DNA from: Pseudomonas sp. N040
GTDB taxonomy: Bacteria; Pseudomonadota; Gammaproteobacteria; Pseudomonadales; Pseudomonadaceae
Assembly: GCF_015637705.1 (NCBI RefSeq)
Contig: NZ_JADOBE010000010.1
Span: 1 to 64,000, forward strand
Reading direction: 5' to 3'
DNA length: 64,000 nucleotides
Positions 32,410 through 43,087 of this stretch are shown here, piece by piece. The notes under the pieces are model-generated. The model was not told where the DNA came from and searched no databases. It saw only the letters and a program-made list of their open reading frames with translations. Position 1 is the first letter of the stretch. Every line of letters begins with the position of its first letter. The position numbers and the translations under genes were made by a program.

Positions 32410-32886
32410 TCAGCTCAAACAAATATTCAGGCTCTGGGTTTGACCTTGCAGGGCGGCGGCAGTGAGCTTCTGGCGTGAGTGGGCTCCCAGCTGATTGATC
32501 CAGCTCACCACCGTATGGCTGCGGCCCAGGCGCAGTGCCTCGCTGACCAGTTCGACGGCTGTCTGTGTACCGCGTGACTGCAACAGCAGGATCGTTTCGC
32601 GCTTGAGCCCGTTTTTGCGCAGCCATGCCTGGGTCAGTTGGGCCGGCGCGTCAACCAGGGTCAGCCAGCGGTCACCGGCCTGCTGGCTGAGTTCGCGCAG
32701 TACCGGGGCAAGCAGCAGCAGGCAGTTCTCGGTGGAGCCGGAGAGGGTCAGTTCACTGAAAGACTCTACTGATTCGGTCCAGGGCGTTTCGACTGCGTTC
32801 ATGCACGGTGCTGCAGGCGGACTCGTCAGCAGGGCAGCATGGAACAATGGCAGTTGCGTGCGCGCAGTGGTTTGCGGGAATTGCAT
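32410..32886 (-). CDS. sulA: SOS cell-division inhibitor SulA
   Basis: 158 residues. SulA blocks FtsZ polymerisation during the SOS response. The core region with TENCLLLLAPVLRELSQQAG, WLTLVDAPAQLTQAWLRKNG and INQLGAHSRQKLTAAALQGQ matches Pseudomonas SulA. It normally forms an operon with lexA directly upstream; here a transposable element (32902-33163) lies between lexA and sulA. The ribosome-binding site AGAGG sits immediately beside the element's target duplication, so it is preserved. Confidence 0.88.
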   Translation of the reverse strand: MQFPQTTARTQLPLFHAALLTSPPAAPCMNAVETPWTESVESFSELTLSGSTENCLLLLAPVLRELSQQAGDRWLTLVDAPAQLTQAWLRKNGLKRETILLLQSRGTQTAVELVSEALRLGRSHTVVSWINQLGAHSRQKLTAAALQGQTQSLNICLS

Positions 32887-32897
32887 GGGAAATACCT

Positions 32898-33167
32898 CTA
32901 GGGTCTGTTGACGTTTGGTCGCGAACCGCGTTGCTGCGGCAAATCGCGCCAGGCTAGGCGTGGGACGCAGGCAATGGTTATTCCCTTGCCAAGTCCCGCA
33001 ACAACGCTTGGCGCGATTTGCCGCGCAACCCGAAGGGACGGGACCCGCTTGACGCAGGCCGTTGTTACTCGTCGTTCATTGGCAATAAGCAAATCTCTCT
33101 CCTCGCGCCTAGTCCTGCGTCAAGCGGGTCGCCGTCGCGGCCGTGACCAAACGTCAACAGACCCTAG
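32898..33167. mobile_element. MITE between lexA and sulA (CTAG target duplication)
   Basis: Perfect 19-base terminal inverted repeats (GGTCTGTTGACGTTTGGTC, 32902-32920 and 33145-33163) are flanked by CTAG at 32898-32901 and 33164-33167. Inside are two further inverted pairs: GCGGCAAATCGCGCCA (32936-32951 with 33009-33024) and GACCCGCTTGACGCAGG (33042-33058 with 33114-33130). There is no transposase. The CTAG duplication and the repeat style suggest an IS5-type parent. The right CTAG contains the lexA stop codon. Confidence 0.88.
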
Positions 33168-33772
33168 CGGCGAATCACGCCGACACTCAAACCTTCGATA
33201 ACCAACTCCTGCTCCTGCAGGTTGACCTCGATCGGGGCGAACTCGGGGTTCTCCGCGAGTAGCCAGACCTTGTCGCCCTCGCGCTTGAAGCGCTTGACGG
33301 TCACTTCGTCATCCAGCCGGGCCACGACCACTTGTCCGTTGCGCGCCTCGCGGCAGGTATGCACGGCAAGCAGGTCGCCATCGAAAATGCCGATGTCCTT
33401 CATGCTCATGCCGCGGACCCGCAACAGGTAGTCGGCCCTGGGGTGAAAGAACGCCGGGTTGATCTTGCACGACTCCTCGATGTGCTGCTGGGCAAGGATC
33501 GGCGCACCGGCGGCGACCCGGCCGATGATCGGCAGGCCTTCTTCCTCATTGCTGGTTTCAAAACCGGGGATGCGGATGCCGCGGGACGCGCCGGGAGTCA
33601 TCTCGATGGCACCCTTGCGCGCCAGGGCCTTGAGATGCTCCTCGGCGGCATTGGGCGACTTGAAGCCCAGTTCCTGGGCGATTTCCGCGCGGGTCGGCGG
33701 GTAACCGTTATCTTCCAGGCAACGCTTGATGAAACCGAGGATTTCAGCTTGGCGCGGGGTCAGCTTGAGCAT
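33164..33772 (-). CDS. lexA: LexA repressor
   Basis: 202 residues. An N-terminal winged helix ([20 protein letters not shown], then [17 protein letters not shown]) is followed by the autocleavage Ala-Gly site (RVAAGAPIL) and a C-terminal latent protease with Ser in [18 protein letters not shown] and Lys in [12 protein letters not shown]. It represses SOS genes, including itself. Two LexA boxes lie 9-43 bases upstream of its start. The stop codon TAG is formed by the CTAG target duplication of the adjacent MITE. Confidence 0.96.
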   Translation of the reverse strand: MLKLTPRQAEILGFIKRCLEDNGYPPTRAEIAQELGFKSPNAAEEHLKALARKGAIEMTPGASRGIRIPGFETSNEEEGLPIIGRVAAGAPILAQQHIEESCKINPAFFHPRADYLLRVRGMSMKDIGIFDGDLLAVHTCREARNGQVVVARLDDEVTVKRFKREGDKVWLLAENPEFAPIEVNLQEQELVIEGLSVGVIRR

Positions 33773-33780
33773 GGCGTTCT

Positions 33781-33796
33781 CTGTTTGTTTATACAG
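33781..33796 (-). promoter_or_regulatory. LexA box 1
   Basis: CTGTTTGTTTATACAG is a perfect CTGT-N8-ACAG palindrome 8 bases upstream of the lexA start codon. Confidence 0.88.
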
Positions 33797-33799
33797 GTG

Positions 33800-33815
33800 C
33801 TGTGATTATATACAG
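33800..33815 (-). promoter_or_regulatory. LexA box 2
   Basis: CTGTGATTATATACAG is a second perfect CTGT-N8-ACAG match, three bases from box 1. The tandem arrangement indicates tight autoregulation of lexA-sulA. Confidence 0.88.
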
Positions 33816-33982
33816 TGATTACGTTGTGGCAATGAGTTTTTCCAGCGTGCCCAGTCGTAAGTCCGGCAAGCGTGTTTGCCGGTGCCCAGTCGTTACGCAG
33901 GCTGCCTGCGGAGCACCCAGCACTGGGCTATAGCCCGCTACGCCGCGGTTCTCTCGAAACACGTGCACCGCCTCGGGTAAAC

Positions 33983-34012
33983 TTGACAAGACTCCAGTAT
34001 GAAACGTATGTT
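33983..34012 (+). promoter_or_regulatory. Probable psrA promoter
   Basis: TTGACA at 33983-33988 and TATGTT at 34007-34012 are separated by 18 bases. The -10 lies inside the PsrA operator, which explains autorepression. Confidence 0.6.
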
Positions 34013-34027
34013 TCAAACGATTGTTTG
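34001..34027 (+). promoter_or_regulatory. Double PsrA operator (autoregulation)
   Basis: Two overlapping palindromes, GAAACGTATGTTTC (34001-34014) and CAAACGATTGTTTG (34014-34027), both fit the published PsrA pattern (G/C)AAAC-N2-4-GTTT(G/C). They share one base and end 15 bases before the psrA start. Confidence 0.82.
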
Positions 34028-34042
34028 CTAGGTAAAGAGATC

Positions 34043-34750
34043 ATGGCTCAGTCGGAAACAGTCGAGCGTATTCTGGATGCGGCAGAGCAGTTGTTTGCCG
34101 AAAAGGGCTTTGCCGAGACTTCACTGCGGCTGATCACCAGTCGGGCAGAAGTGAATCTGGCTGCGGTCAATTACCACTTCGGTTCCAAGAAGGCCCTGAT
34201 CCAGGCCGTGTTCTCGCGGTTTCTCGGTCCTTTCTGCCTGAGTCTCGAGCGCGAACTGGACAACCGCCAGGCCCACCCCGAGCACAAGGCGTCCCTCGAG
34301 GAGTTGCTCGAGCTGCTGGTCGAGCAGGCGCTGGTGATCAAGCCACGGATTGGCGAGGACCTGTCGATCTTCATGCGCCTGCTCGGCCTGGCGTTCAGCC
34401 AGAGCCAGGGCCACCTGCGCAAGTATCTGGATGAGGTGTACGGCAAGGTTTTCCGCCGCTACATGCTGCTGGTTATCGAGGCTGCGCCGCGCCTGCCACC
34501 CCTCGAGCTGTTCTGGCGGGTGCACTTCATGCTTGGCGCTGCCGCCTTCAGCATGTCCGGGATCAAGGCGTTGCGGGCAATGGCCGAGACCGATTACGGG
34601 GTGAATACCTCGCTCGAGCAGGTAATGCGCCAGATGGTGCCCTTTCTGGCCGCGGGCATGCGTGCAGAAAGCGGCCTGAGCGACGAGGTGCTGATCAACG
34701 CAACGCTGCGCCCACGGCTCAAGTCAGCGCCGGTTCCGGGCAAATCTTGA
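34043..34750 (+). CDS. psrA: TetR-family transcriptional regulator PsrA
   Basis: 235 residues. The N-terminal HTH (ERILDAAEQLFAEKGFAETS, then NLAAVNYHFGSKKALIQAVF) is followed by a ligand-binding helical domain. PsrA senses long-chain fatty acids, represses fadBA and itself, and activates rpoS in P. aeruginosa. The start at 34043 (MAQSETVERI) follows AAAGAGA and sits just after the double operator; an open frame further upstream is not expected to be translated because the promoter lies within it. Confidence 0.93.
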   Translation: MAQSETVERILDAAEQLFAEKGFAETSLRLITSRAEVNLAAVNYHFGSKKALIQAVFSRFLGPFCLSLERELDNRQAHPEHKASLEELLELLVEQALVIKPRIGEDLSIFMRLLGLAFSQSQGHLRKYLDEVYGKVFRRYMLLVIEAAPRLPPLELFWRVHFMLGAAAFSMSGIKALRAMAETDYGVNTSLEQVMRQMVPFLAAGMRAESGLSDEVLINATLRPRLKSAPVPGKS

Positions 34751-34790
34751 AGGTGCGCGCGCATGGGCTGATCCGCTAAGCTAGCGGCCC

Positions 34791-35315
34791 ATGCGCGATC
34801 TCGACCTGCTGCACATCTCTCTGGCCGATCAGTGCCTGTACGGGTTTTCCGGCGGGCAGCTGCAGCTTCGCCTGCCGGTTTCCACTGCGCTCAGGGGCGC
34901 GGGTGAAGTGCAGGGGTCGTTCTGCACGCCGCGCGGCCTGCACCGGGTCGAGCAGAAGATTGGTGACCAGTTGCCGCTGGGCGCCGTGTTCAAGGCCCGG
35001 CAGTGGACCGGCGAGATCTGGTCACAAGAACTGCATGAACAATACCCCGAGCGAGACTGGATCCTGACGCGCATCCTCTGGCTGTCCGGCTGCGAGCCGC
35101 AGCGCAACCAGGGCGGTGAAGTCGATACCTTGCAGCGCTACATCTACCTGCACGGCACGCCGGACTGTGAACCCATGGGTGTGCCGCGCTCTCACGGCTG
35201 CGTGCGTTTGCGCAATGCCGACATGCTGCGGCTGTTTCCTCGGGTACCGCTGCATTGCTCCGTGCAGATTGCCGAAGCCGCCTGCCCGCAGTGGGCGACG
35301 GCCGAACCGACTTAA
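34791..35315 (+). CDS. L,D-transpeptidase (YkuD domain)
   Basis: 174 residues. The YkuD catalytic signature is intact: HGTPDCEPMG followed by SHGCVRLRNADM with the catalytic Cys. Such enzymes make 3-3 cross-links or attach lipoproteins to peptidoglycan. No signal peptide is evident at MRDLDLLHISLADQ, so export is unproven; a cytoplasmic or non-classical form is possible. It lies 12 bases upstream of nagZ, which suggests a joint peptidoglycan role. Confidence 0.85.
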   Translation: MRDLDLLHISLADQCLYGFSGGQLQLRLPVSTALRGAGEVQGSFCTPRGLHRVEQKIGDQLPLGAVFKARQWTGEIWSQELHEQYPERDWILTRILWLSGCEPQRNQGGEVDTLQRYIYLHGTPDCEPMGVPRSHGCVRLRNADMLRLFPRVPLHCSVQIAEAACPQWATAEPT

Positions 35316-35327
35316 GGATTGCTTTGT

Positions 35328-37091
<1,764 letters not shown>

Positions 37092-37092
<1 letters not shown>

Positions 37093-37186
37093 AGTGGGCT
37101 TTAGCCCACCGCGGCCAACCAGTGGTTGCCGAACCTTGTTGCGTTGCTGCTTTCGGTGGGCTGAAGCCCACCCTACGCCCACCCTG
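37092..37186. repeat. Intergenic palindromic repeat B, copy 2
   Basis: GAGTGGGCTTTAGCCCACC on the left and GGTGGGCTGAAGCCCACCCT plus ACGCCCACCCTGC on the right. The right half is identical to that at 13113-13193; the middle differs. It lies between convergent mtiP and csiV. Confidence 0.75.
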
Positions 37187-37221
37187 CAAAATCGACCTGC
37201 AACAACCTGACGGCTGCAGCC

Positions 37222-37746
37222 TTACAGCGGGCTGACGCGGATCAGCAGGCCCAGGCTGCCATGGTCGATGTAGGTGAGCTTGCCCGGCTGCAGGCGCGTG
37301 GTTTGTTTGAGCTGCTCGCTGCCGCTCACCACGCCGTCGGCATCGAACTGGTTGATCCACAGATTGGCCTGCACATCGATCCAGCGCTCCTGGCTCAGGG
37401 CCAGAGTGCCTTCGATCGGATAATGGCCGAACACCTGATTGCCGCTGCTCAGGCTGATTTTCAGCGGGCTGGCGCCAATGTCCTGGGCCCAGGCCTGATG
37501 CAGCAATACCTGATAGCCGTTGGCCGGAATCAGTTTGGCCGCTTCACCATTCAGCGCGGTGCCGCGCTCGCTGCCGGCCGGTAGCTGCTGGCTGCCGGCG
37601 GCCCAGTCCTCGGGGGCTGGCTGGCTGGCCGGGATGACCTCGCCGGCCTGGCGGAAAAAGATCACTTCGACCTGGTACTGGGCAGCGGCCATGGCCAGTG
37701 GGGAAAACAGGCCGAGCAGCAGGGTCAGGGTGCGGAGCAGTCGCAT
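37222..37746 (-). CDS. csiV: CsiV family peptidoglycan-binding protein
   Basis: 174 residues, exported. A signal peptide (MRLLRTLTLLLGLFSPLAMA) is followed by YQVEVIFFRQ, the conserved opening of the CsiV family, and a C-terminal beta region (WIDVQANLWINQFDADG). CsiV of Shewanella stimulates LpoA/PBP1a in response to D-amino acids; here the role is inferred. It starts 11 bases after mfd and is probably co-transcribed with it. Confidence 0.85.
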   Translation of the reverse strand: MRLLRTLTLLLGLFSPLAMAAAQYQVEVIFFRQAGEVIPASQPAPEDWAAGSQQLPAGSERGTALNGEAAKLIPANGYQVLLHQAWAQDIGASPLKISLSSGNQVFGHYPIEGTLALSQERWIDVQANLWINQFDADGVVSGSEQLKQTTRLQPGKLTYIDHGSLGLLIRVSPL

Positions 37747-37757
37747 GGGTTGTTCCT

Positions 37758-40700
37758 TCAGGCAGATTTCGGGGTCAGGCGCTCGAGCAGCGCCTCCAGT
37801 GTATTGAAACGTTCTTCCGGGCGCTCCATCGGCACGGAAAATTTGAACAGGGTGGCGCCCTCGAACTTGTAGCGCTTGGGCTGGCTTTGAATCAGCTTGA
37901 TCAGGGTCAGCGGGTCGACGCAGGTGTCGGCGGCGAATTCGATGCGCCCGCCCTGCGGACCGGCATCGATCTTCCTGATGCCGAGCTTTTCCGCCTGCAG
38001 CTTGAGCAGGGTGATGCGCACCAGGTTCTTGGTCGGCTCCGGCAGCAGGCCGAAACGGTCGATCATCTCGACCTGCAGCTCCTTCAGGCCGTCTTCGTCG
38101 GCGGCGTTGGCAATGCGCTTGTAGAGGATCAGCCGCGCGTGCACATCAGGCAGGTAGTCCTCGGGAATCAGCGCGGCCAGGCGCAGGTTGACTTCCGGAC
38201 CGCCGCCCAGCGGCTGCTCGAGATTGGGTTGCTCGCCCTTGCGAATAGCCTTCACTGCGCGCTCGAGCATTTCCATGTAGAGGGTGAAGCCGACCGCCTG
38301 GATCTGCCCGCTCTGGCCGTCGCCGAGCAGTTCGCCGGCGCCGCGAATTTCCAGGTCGTGGGTAGCCAGGACGAAGCCGGCACCCAGATCCTGCGCATTG
38401 CTGATGGCTTCCAGGCGCTTCTGTGCGTCGTCGCTCAGCTGCTTGCGCGGCGGGGTCAGCAAGTAGGCGTAGGCCTGATGGTGACTGCGGCCGACGCGGC
38501 CGCGCAGCTGGTGCAACTGTGCCAGGCCGAACTTGTCGGCGCGCTCGATGATAATGGTGTTCGCGCTTGGCACGTCGATACCGGTCTCGATGATGGTCGA
38601 GGCGATCAGCACGTTGAAGCGCTTATGGTAGAAGTCGCTCATCACCTGTTCGAGGTCGCGTTCGCGCATCTGCCCGTGGCCGATGCCGATGCGCGCTTCG
38701 GGCACCAGTTCGGCCAGGTCGGCGGCGCACTTCTCGATGGTTTTCACGTCGTTGTGCAGGTAATACACCTGCCCGCCGCGCAGCAGCTCACGCAGCAGGG
38801 CTTCCTTGATGGTCGGCTGGTTCTGCTCCATGACGAAGGTGCGCACCGACAGCCGGCGCGCCGGCGGCGTGGCAATGATCGACAGGTCGCGCATGCCCGA
38901 TACGGCCATGTTCAGCGTGCGCGGAATCGGCGTGGCGGTCAGCGTGAGGATGTCCACCTCGCTGCGCAGGGCTTTCATCTGCTCCTTCTGGCGCACGCCG
39001 AAGCGGTGTTCCTCGTCGATGATGGCCAGTCCCAGATTGTGGAACTTCACATCGTCCTGCAACAGTTTGTGGGTGCCGATGACGATGTCGATCTTGCCCT
39101 CGGCCAATTGCTGCACCGCCTCATTGACTTCCTTGGCCGATTTGAAGCGGCTCATTACCTCGACCTTCACCGGCCAGTCGGCGAAACGGTCGCGGAAGCT
39201 GTTGTAGTGCTGCTGGGCGAGCAGGGTGGTCGGCACCAGCACGGCGACCTGCTTGCCGCCGTGCACGGCGATAAAGGCGGCGCGCATGGCCACTTCGGTC
39301 TTGCCGAAGCCGACATCGCCGCAGATCAGGCGGTCCATCGGGCGGGGCGAGAGCATGTCGTCGCGCACCGCGTCGATGGCGGTCTGCTGGTCCTGGGTTT
39401 CCTCGAACGGGAAACCGGCGCAGAAGGTCGCGTAATCCACCGTCGGGTCGGCAAACGCATAGCCTTCGCGGGCTGCGCGGCGGGCATAGATGTCCAGCAG
39501 TTCGGCGGCCACGTCGCGCACCTGTTCAGCGGCTTTGCGCTTGGCTTTCTGCCAGGTTTCCGAGCCCAGCCGGTGCAGTGGCGCCAGTGCATCGTCGCTG
39601 CCGGTGTAGCGGGCGATCAGGTGCAGGCTGGCCACTGGCACGTAAAGTTTGGCTTCCTCGGCGTATTGCAGCGAGAGGAACTCGGCGGCCTGCCCGTCGA
39701 TTTCCAGGGTGATCAACCCCAGATAACGGCCAACCCCGTGGTCGATATGCACCACCGGCGCGCCTTCGCGCAATTCGGTGAGGTTCTTGATGACGTTGTC
39801 GCCGCCATCGCGCGACTTCTCGCGGCGGCGGCGCTGCATCACGCGCTGGCCGAACAGCGGGCTTTCGGCGATCAGGGCGATATTGTCGAGCAGCAGGCCA
39901 TCGTCCAGCGGCGCGATGGTGATGCCCAGGCGTTCCTTGCTCTGCGCAAACTCCGCCCACCCGGCAACTTCCGGCGGCTTGAGCTTGAGCCGCGCCAGCA
40001 GTTCCAGCAGCACCTCGCGGCGCCCGGCCGATTCGGCGCAGAACAGGATGCGTCCCGGGTAACTCTCGATGAAGCGGCGCAGCGCGGCCAGCGGTTCGCC
40101 GGCTTTGGACTGAATGGCCAGATCGGGCAGGCTTTGCGCGTTAAAGCGCTCACGGCCGACACCGGCTTCGATGTCTTCCTGGCTGACCACCACCCGCGGC
40201 CAGTTCTTCAGCCGGCCAAAGCAGTCTTCCACCGGCAGGAACAAGTCGGCTGGCGGCATCAGCGGTCGTTCAATATCCCCGCGGCGATCTTCATAACGGT
40301 TGCGCACGTCATGCCAGAACTGCTCGGCGGCCTGCTCGATACCGGGCAGGGAGAACACCTGGGTGTCCTGCGGCAGGTAGTCGAACAGCGTGGCGGACTC
40401 TTCGAAGAACAGCGGCAGGTAATACTCGATGCCGGCCGGGGTGATGCCGGTGGACAGGTCCTGGTAGATCGGACAGCGGCGGAAATCCACGTCGAAGCGC
40501 TCACGGAAGCGCCCGCGGAAGTCGGTGACCGACTTCTTGTCCAGCGGGAACTCGCGTGCCGGCAGCAGGCGGATCGACTCGACCTTTTCGATCGAACGCT
40601 GGGTGTCCGGATCAAAGGTGCGCAGCGTTTCGATTTCATCGTCGAACAGATCAATGCGGAACGGCTGCTCGCTGCCCATCGGGAACAGATCGACCAGCGC

Positions 40701-41258
40701 GCCACGCACGGCGAATTCGCCGTGCTCGTAAACGGTATCAACGCAGCGATAGCCGGCTGCTTCCAGACGCAGGCGCATGGATTCGACATTGAGTTTCTGG
40801 CCGACATCCAGCACCAGACCACTGCCCAGCAGAAAACGGGTCGGCGCCAGGCGGTGCAGGGCGGTGGTGATCGGCACCACCAGCACGCCATGCTGCAGCT
40901 CCGGCAGGCGATAGAGCGCGGCGATGCGCTGGGAAATGATGTCCTGGTGCGGCGAGAAAATATCGTAGGGCAGGGTTTCCCAGTCGGGAAAATGCAGTAC
41001 CGGCAAGTCCGGGGCAAAGAATCCCAGCTCTTCCTGCAGGCGCTCGGCGCTCTGGCTGTCAGCTGTCAGCAGCAGGGTGAAACGCTTGGCGCTGCTGGCA
41101 GCCTCGGCAATCGCCAGACTCAGCGCCGCCCCGGGCAGGTTGCCCCAGTGCTGTTTGCCGCTGGCTGCGGGAAGTTTCGGAAGGCGCAATACGGACACAG
41201 GCGGCAAGGCTCGCTGATGAATGACGGGCAGGGCGGCGATTGTAGCGAGCCGAGCCAT
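37758..41258 (-). CDS. mfd: Transcription-repair coupling factor
   Basis: 1,166 residues. Mfd removes RNA polymerase stalled at lesions and recruits UvrA. A UvrB-like N-terminus (about 1-350), a RNA-polymerase-interacting CarD-like domain (about 490-550, VVHIDHGVGRYLGLITLEID), and a RecG-like helicase with GDVGFGKTEVAMRAAF, DEEHRFGVRQKEQ and a TRG region are visible, plus the C-terminal UvrA-inhibiting domain. The start at 41258 (MARLATIAAL) gives an N-terminus slightly longer than usual; a later start near VSVLRLP is possible. Confidence 0.95.
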   Translation of the reverse strand: MARLATIAALPVIHQRALPPVSVLRLPKLPAASGKQHWGNLPGAALSLAIAEAASSAKRFTLLLTADSQSAERLQEELGFFAPDLPVLHFPDWETLPYDIFSPHQDIISQRIAALYRLPELQHGVLVVPITTALHRLAPTRFLLGSGLVLDVGQKLNVESMRLRLEAAGYRCVDTVYEHGEFAVRGALVDLFPMGSEQPFRIDLFDDEIETLRTFDPDTQRSIEKVESIRLLPAREFPLDKKSVTDFRGRFRERFDVDFRRCPIYQDLSTGITPAGIEYYLPLFFEESATLFDYLPQDTQVFSLPGIEQAAEQFWHDVRNRYEDRRGDIERPLMPPADLFLPVEDCFGRLKNWPRVVVSQEDIEAGVGRERFNAQSLPDLAIQSKAGEPLAALRRFIESYPGRILFCAESAGRREVLLELLARLKLKPPEVAGWAEFAQSKERLGITIAPLDDGLLLDNIALIAESPLFGQRVMQRRRREKSRDGGDNVIKNLTELREGAPVVHIDHGVGRYLGLITLEIDGQAAEFLSLQYAEEAKLYVPVASLHLIARYTGSDDALAPLHRLGSETWQKAKRKAAEQVRDVAAELLDIYARRAAREGYAFADPTVDYATFCAGFPFEETQDQQTAIDAVRDDMLSPRPMDRLICGDVGFGKTEVAMRAAFIAVHGGKQVAVLVPTTLLAQQHYNSFRDRFADWPVKVEVMSRFKSAKEVNEAVQQLAEGKIDIVIGTHKLLQDDVKFHNLGLAIIDEEHRFGVRQKEQMKALRSEVDILTLTATPIPRTLNMAVSGMRDLSIIATPPARRLSVRTFVMEQNQPTIKEALLRELLRGGQVYYLHNDVKTIEKCAADLAELVPEARIGIGHGQMRERDLEQVMSDFYHKRFNVLIASTIIETGIDVPSANTIIIERADKFGLAQLHQLRGRVGRSHHQAYAYLLTPPRKQLSDDAQKRLEAISNAQDLGAGFVLATHDLEIRGAGELLGDGQSGQIQAVGFTLYMEMLERAVKAIRKGEQPNLEQPLGGGPEVNLRLAALIPEDYLPDVHARLILYKRIANAADEDGLKELQVEMIDRFGLLPEPTKNLVRITLLKLQAEKLGIRKIDAGPQGGRIEFAADTCVDPLTLIKLIQSQPKRYKFEGATLFKFSVPMERPEERFNTLEALLERLTPKSA

Positions 41259-41429
41259 AAACAGGCGAGTGCCGCGCGAGATTGAGTGGTTATCCGGGCC
41301 GGCAAGCCCCGGATGGCGCGGAAAAATCCTCCGGGCGGCCCGCGACGGGCGTGGATTGCCGGTTGGGGGCGGTGGCGGCATAATACAGCCCCTTTTTTCT
41401 CCCCCCTACATTGTGGAAGGTACTGCCCC

Positions 41430-42884
41430 GTGAATCAGAACTCCGACCAGTGTCTCGGTGAATGGATCGAACGCGAATCTCTTGCAGAATCGATGATCCC
41501 GATGATTGGCCAGCTCTACCGCAACAACAAGGTGATCACCTCGATCTATGGTCGCGGCCTGATCAACCATTCGGTCATCGGCGTACTCAAGGCCCACCGC
41601 TTCGCCCGTCACCGCCTGGTCGGGATGGGGGTCGACGAACTGACCGTGCTGGAAACCTACCCGATCATCAAGACCCTGACCGAACTCGACCTGGGAGCAG
41701 CGTCCATTGACGTGGGCAAGCTGGCGGTCAAGTTCAAGCTGGAAGGCAACGGCCGCAGCCACGAACAGTTCCTGCGCGAGGAACTGGCACCGGTAGTTGG
41801 CCAGCGCAGCAGCAACGGCCACAAGGGCACCGACGTCGTGCTGTACGGTTTCGGCCGCATCGGTCGCCTGCTGGCGCGCATCCTGATCGAGAAGACCGGT
41901 GGCGGCGACCGTCTGCGTCTGCGTGCCATCGTGGTGCGCAAGGGCGCGACCAATGACCTGGTCAAGCGTGCCAGCCTGCTGCGGCGTGATTCGGTGCATG
42001 GTCCGTTTGCCGGCACCATCACCATCGATGAAGCCAACAACACCATTACCGCCAACGGCAACCTGATCCAGGTGATCTACGCCAAGTCGCCGACCGAAGT
42101 GGACTACACCCAGTACGGCATCGAGAACGCCCTGCTGGTGGACAACACCGGCGTCTGGCGCGATGCCGAGGGCCTCGGCCAGCACCTGGCCTGTCCGGGT
42201 GTCGGTCGCGTCGTGCTTACCGCGCCGGGCAAGGGCGCGCTGAAGAACATCGTGCACGGCATCAACCACAGCGAGATCAGCCCGGACGACAAGATCATCT
42301 CCGCGGCTTCTTGCACCACCAACGCCATCGTGCCGGTGCTCAAGGCCATCAACGACAAGTTCGGCATCGCCAACGGCCACGTCGAGACCGTGCACTCGTA
42401 CACCAACGACCAGAACCTGATCGACAATTTCCACAAGGGCGACCGTCGCGGCCGTTCGGCGCCGCTGAACATGGTGATCACCGAAACCGGTGCCGCCACT
42501 GCCGCCGCCAAGGCCCTGCCAGTGCTCAAGGGCAAGTTGACCGGCAACGCCATCCGCGTGCCGACGCCGAACGTGTCGATGGCCATTCTCAACCTGAACC
42601 TGGAGAAAGCCACCACCCGCGAGGAAGTCAACGAGTACCTGCGCCAGATGGCCATGCACTCCGAGCTGCAGAAGCAGATCGACTTCATCCAGTCGCAGGA
42701 AGTGGTTTCCACCGACTTTGTTGGCTCGCGGCATGCCGGCGTGGTCGATGCCGAAGCCACCATCTGCACCGACAACCGCGTGGTGCTGTACGTCTGGTAC
42801 GACAACGAGTTCGGCTACAGCTGCCAGGTGATTCGCGTGATGGAAGACATGGCCGGGGTCAACCCGCCAGTCTTCCCGCGCTAA
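41430..42884 (+). CDS. gap: Long-form glyceraldehyde-3-phosphate dehydrogenase
   Basis: 484 residues, against about 330 for canonical GAPDH. An N-terminal extension of about 125 residues (starting VNQNSDQCLGEWIERESLAE) precedes the NAD fold (VVLYGFGRIGRLLARILIEK) and the catalytic Cys in ISAASCTTNAIVPVLK. The C-terminal domain is complete (WYDNEFGYSCQVIRVMED). The start is GTG at 41430, matching the family's length of about 485 in Pseudomonas (PA3001 type). It probably serves gluconeogenesis. A terminator follows. Confidence 0.92.
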   Translation: MNQNSDQCLGEWIERESLAESMIPMIGQLYRNNKVITSIYGRGLINHSVIGVLKAHRFARHRLVGMGVDELTVLETYPIIKTLTELDLGAASIDVGKLAVKFKLEGNGRSHEQFLREELAPVVGQRSSNGHKGTDVVLYGFGRIGRLLARILIEKTGGGDRLRLRAIVVRKGATNDLVKRASLLRRDSVHGPFAGTITIDEANNTITANGNLIQVIYAKSPTEVDYTQYGIENALLVDNTGVWRDAEGLGQHLACPGVGRVVLTAPGKGALKNIVHGINHSEISPDDKIISAASCTTNAIVPVLKAINDKFGIANGHVETVHSYTNDQNLIDNFHKGDRRGRSAPLNMVITETGAATAAAKALPVLKGKLTGNAIRVPTPNVSMAILNLNLEKATTREEVNEYLRQMAMHSELQKQIDFIQSQEVVSTDFVGSRHAGVVDAEATICTDNRVVLYVWYDNEFGYSCQVIRVMEDMAGVNPPVFPR

Positions 42885-42903
42885 ACGCCGGGCTGCAAAC
42901 AGG

Positions 42904-42930
42904 AACGGGAGCTGCGGCTCCCGTTTTTAT
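42904..42930 (+). terminator. Rho-independent terminator of gap
   Basis: AACGGGAGC stem, TGCG loop, GCTCCCGTT and a T-run ending TTTTTAT, 20 bases after the gap stop. Confidence 0.85.
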
Positions 42931-42942
42931 TGGCGCTGTACT

Positions 42943-43053
42943 CGTTATGGGTTGGTTCATGGACGTGGGCTTTTGTAGGGTGGGTTAGGCCAGGGGCCGT
43001 AACCCACCAAGCGGTCGCAAGGCCGGCCACAAAAACACGTTCAACCACTAACG
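42943..43053 (-). repeat. MITE-like repeat D, copy 2
   Basis: 111 bases, inverted relative to 32207-32376. Ends CGTTATGGGTTGG and CAACCACTAACG are the terminal inverted repeats. It is shorter because about 60 bases of the middle are absent. It also contains a GTAGGGTGGGTTA...TAACCCACC palindrome. Confidence 0.65.
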
Positions 43054-43087
43054 CGGACATTGCCTTGATTCGCGCAAGGAGGATTCC

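Noticed and set aside
37698..41285. 1,195-codon plus-strand frame opposite mfd
   Set aside because: Shadow of mfd; no family features.
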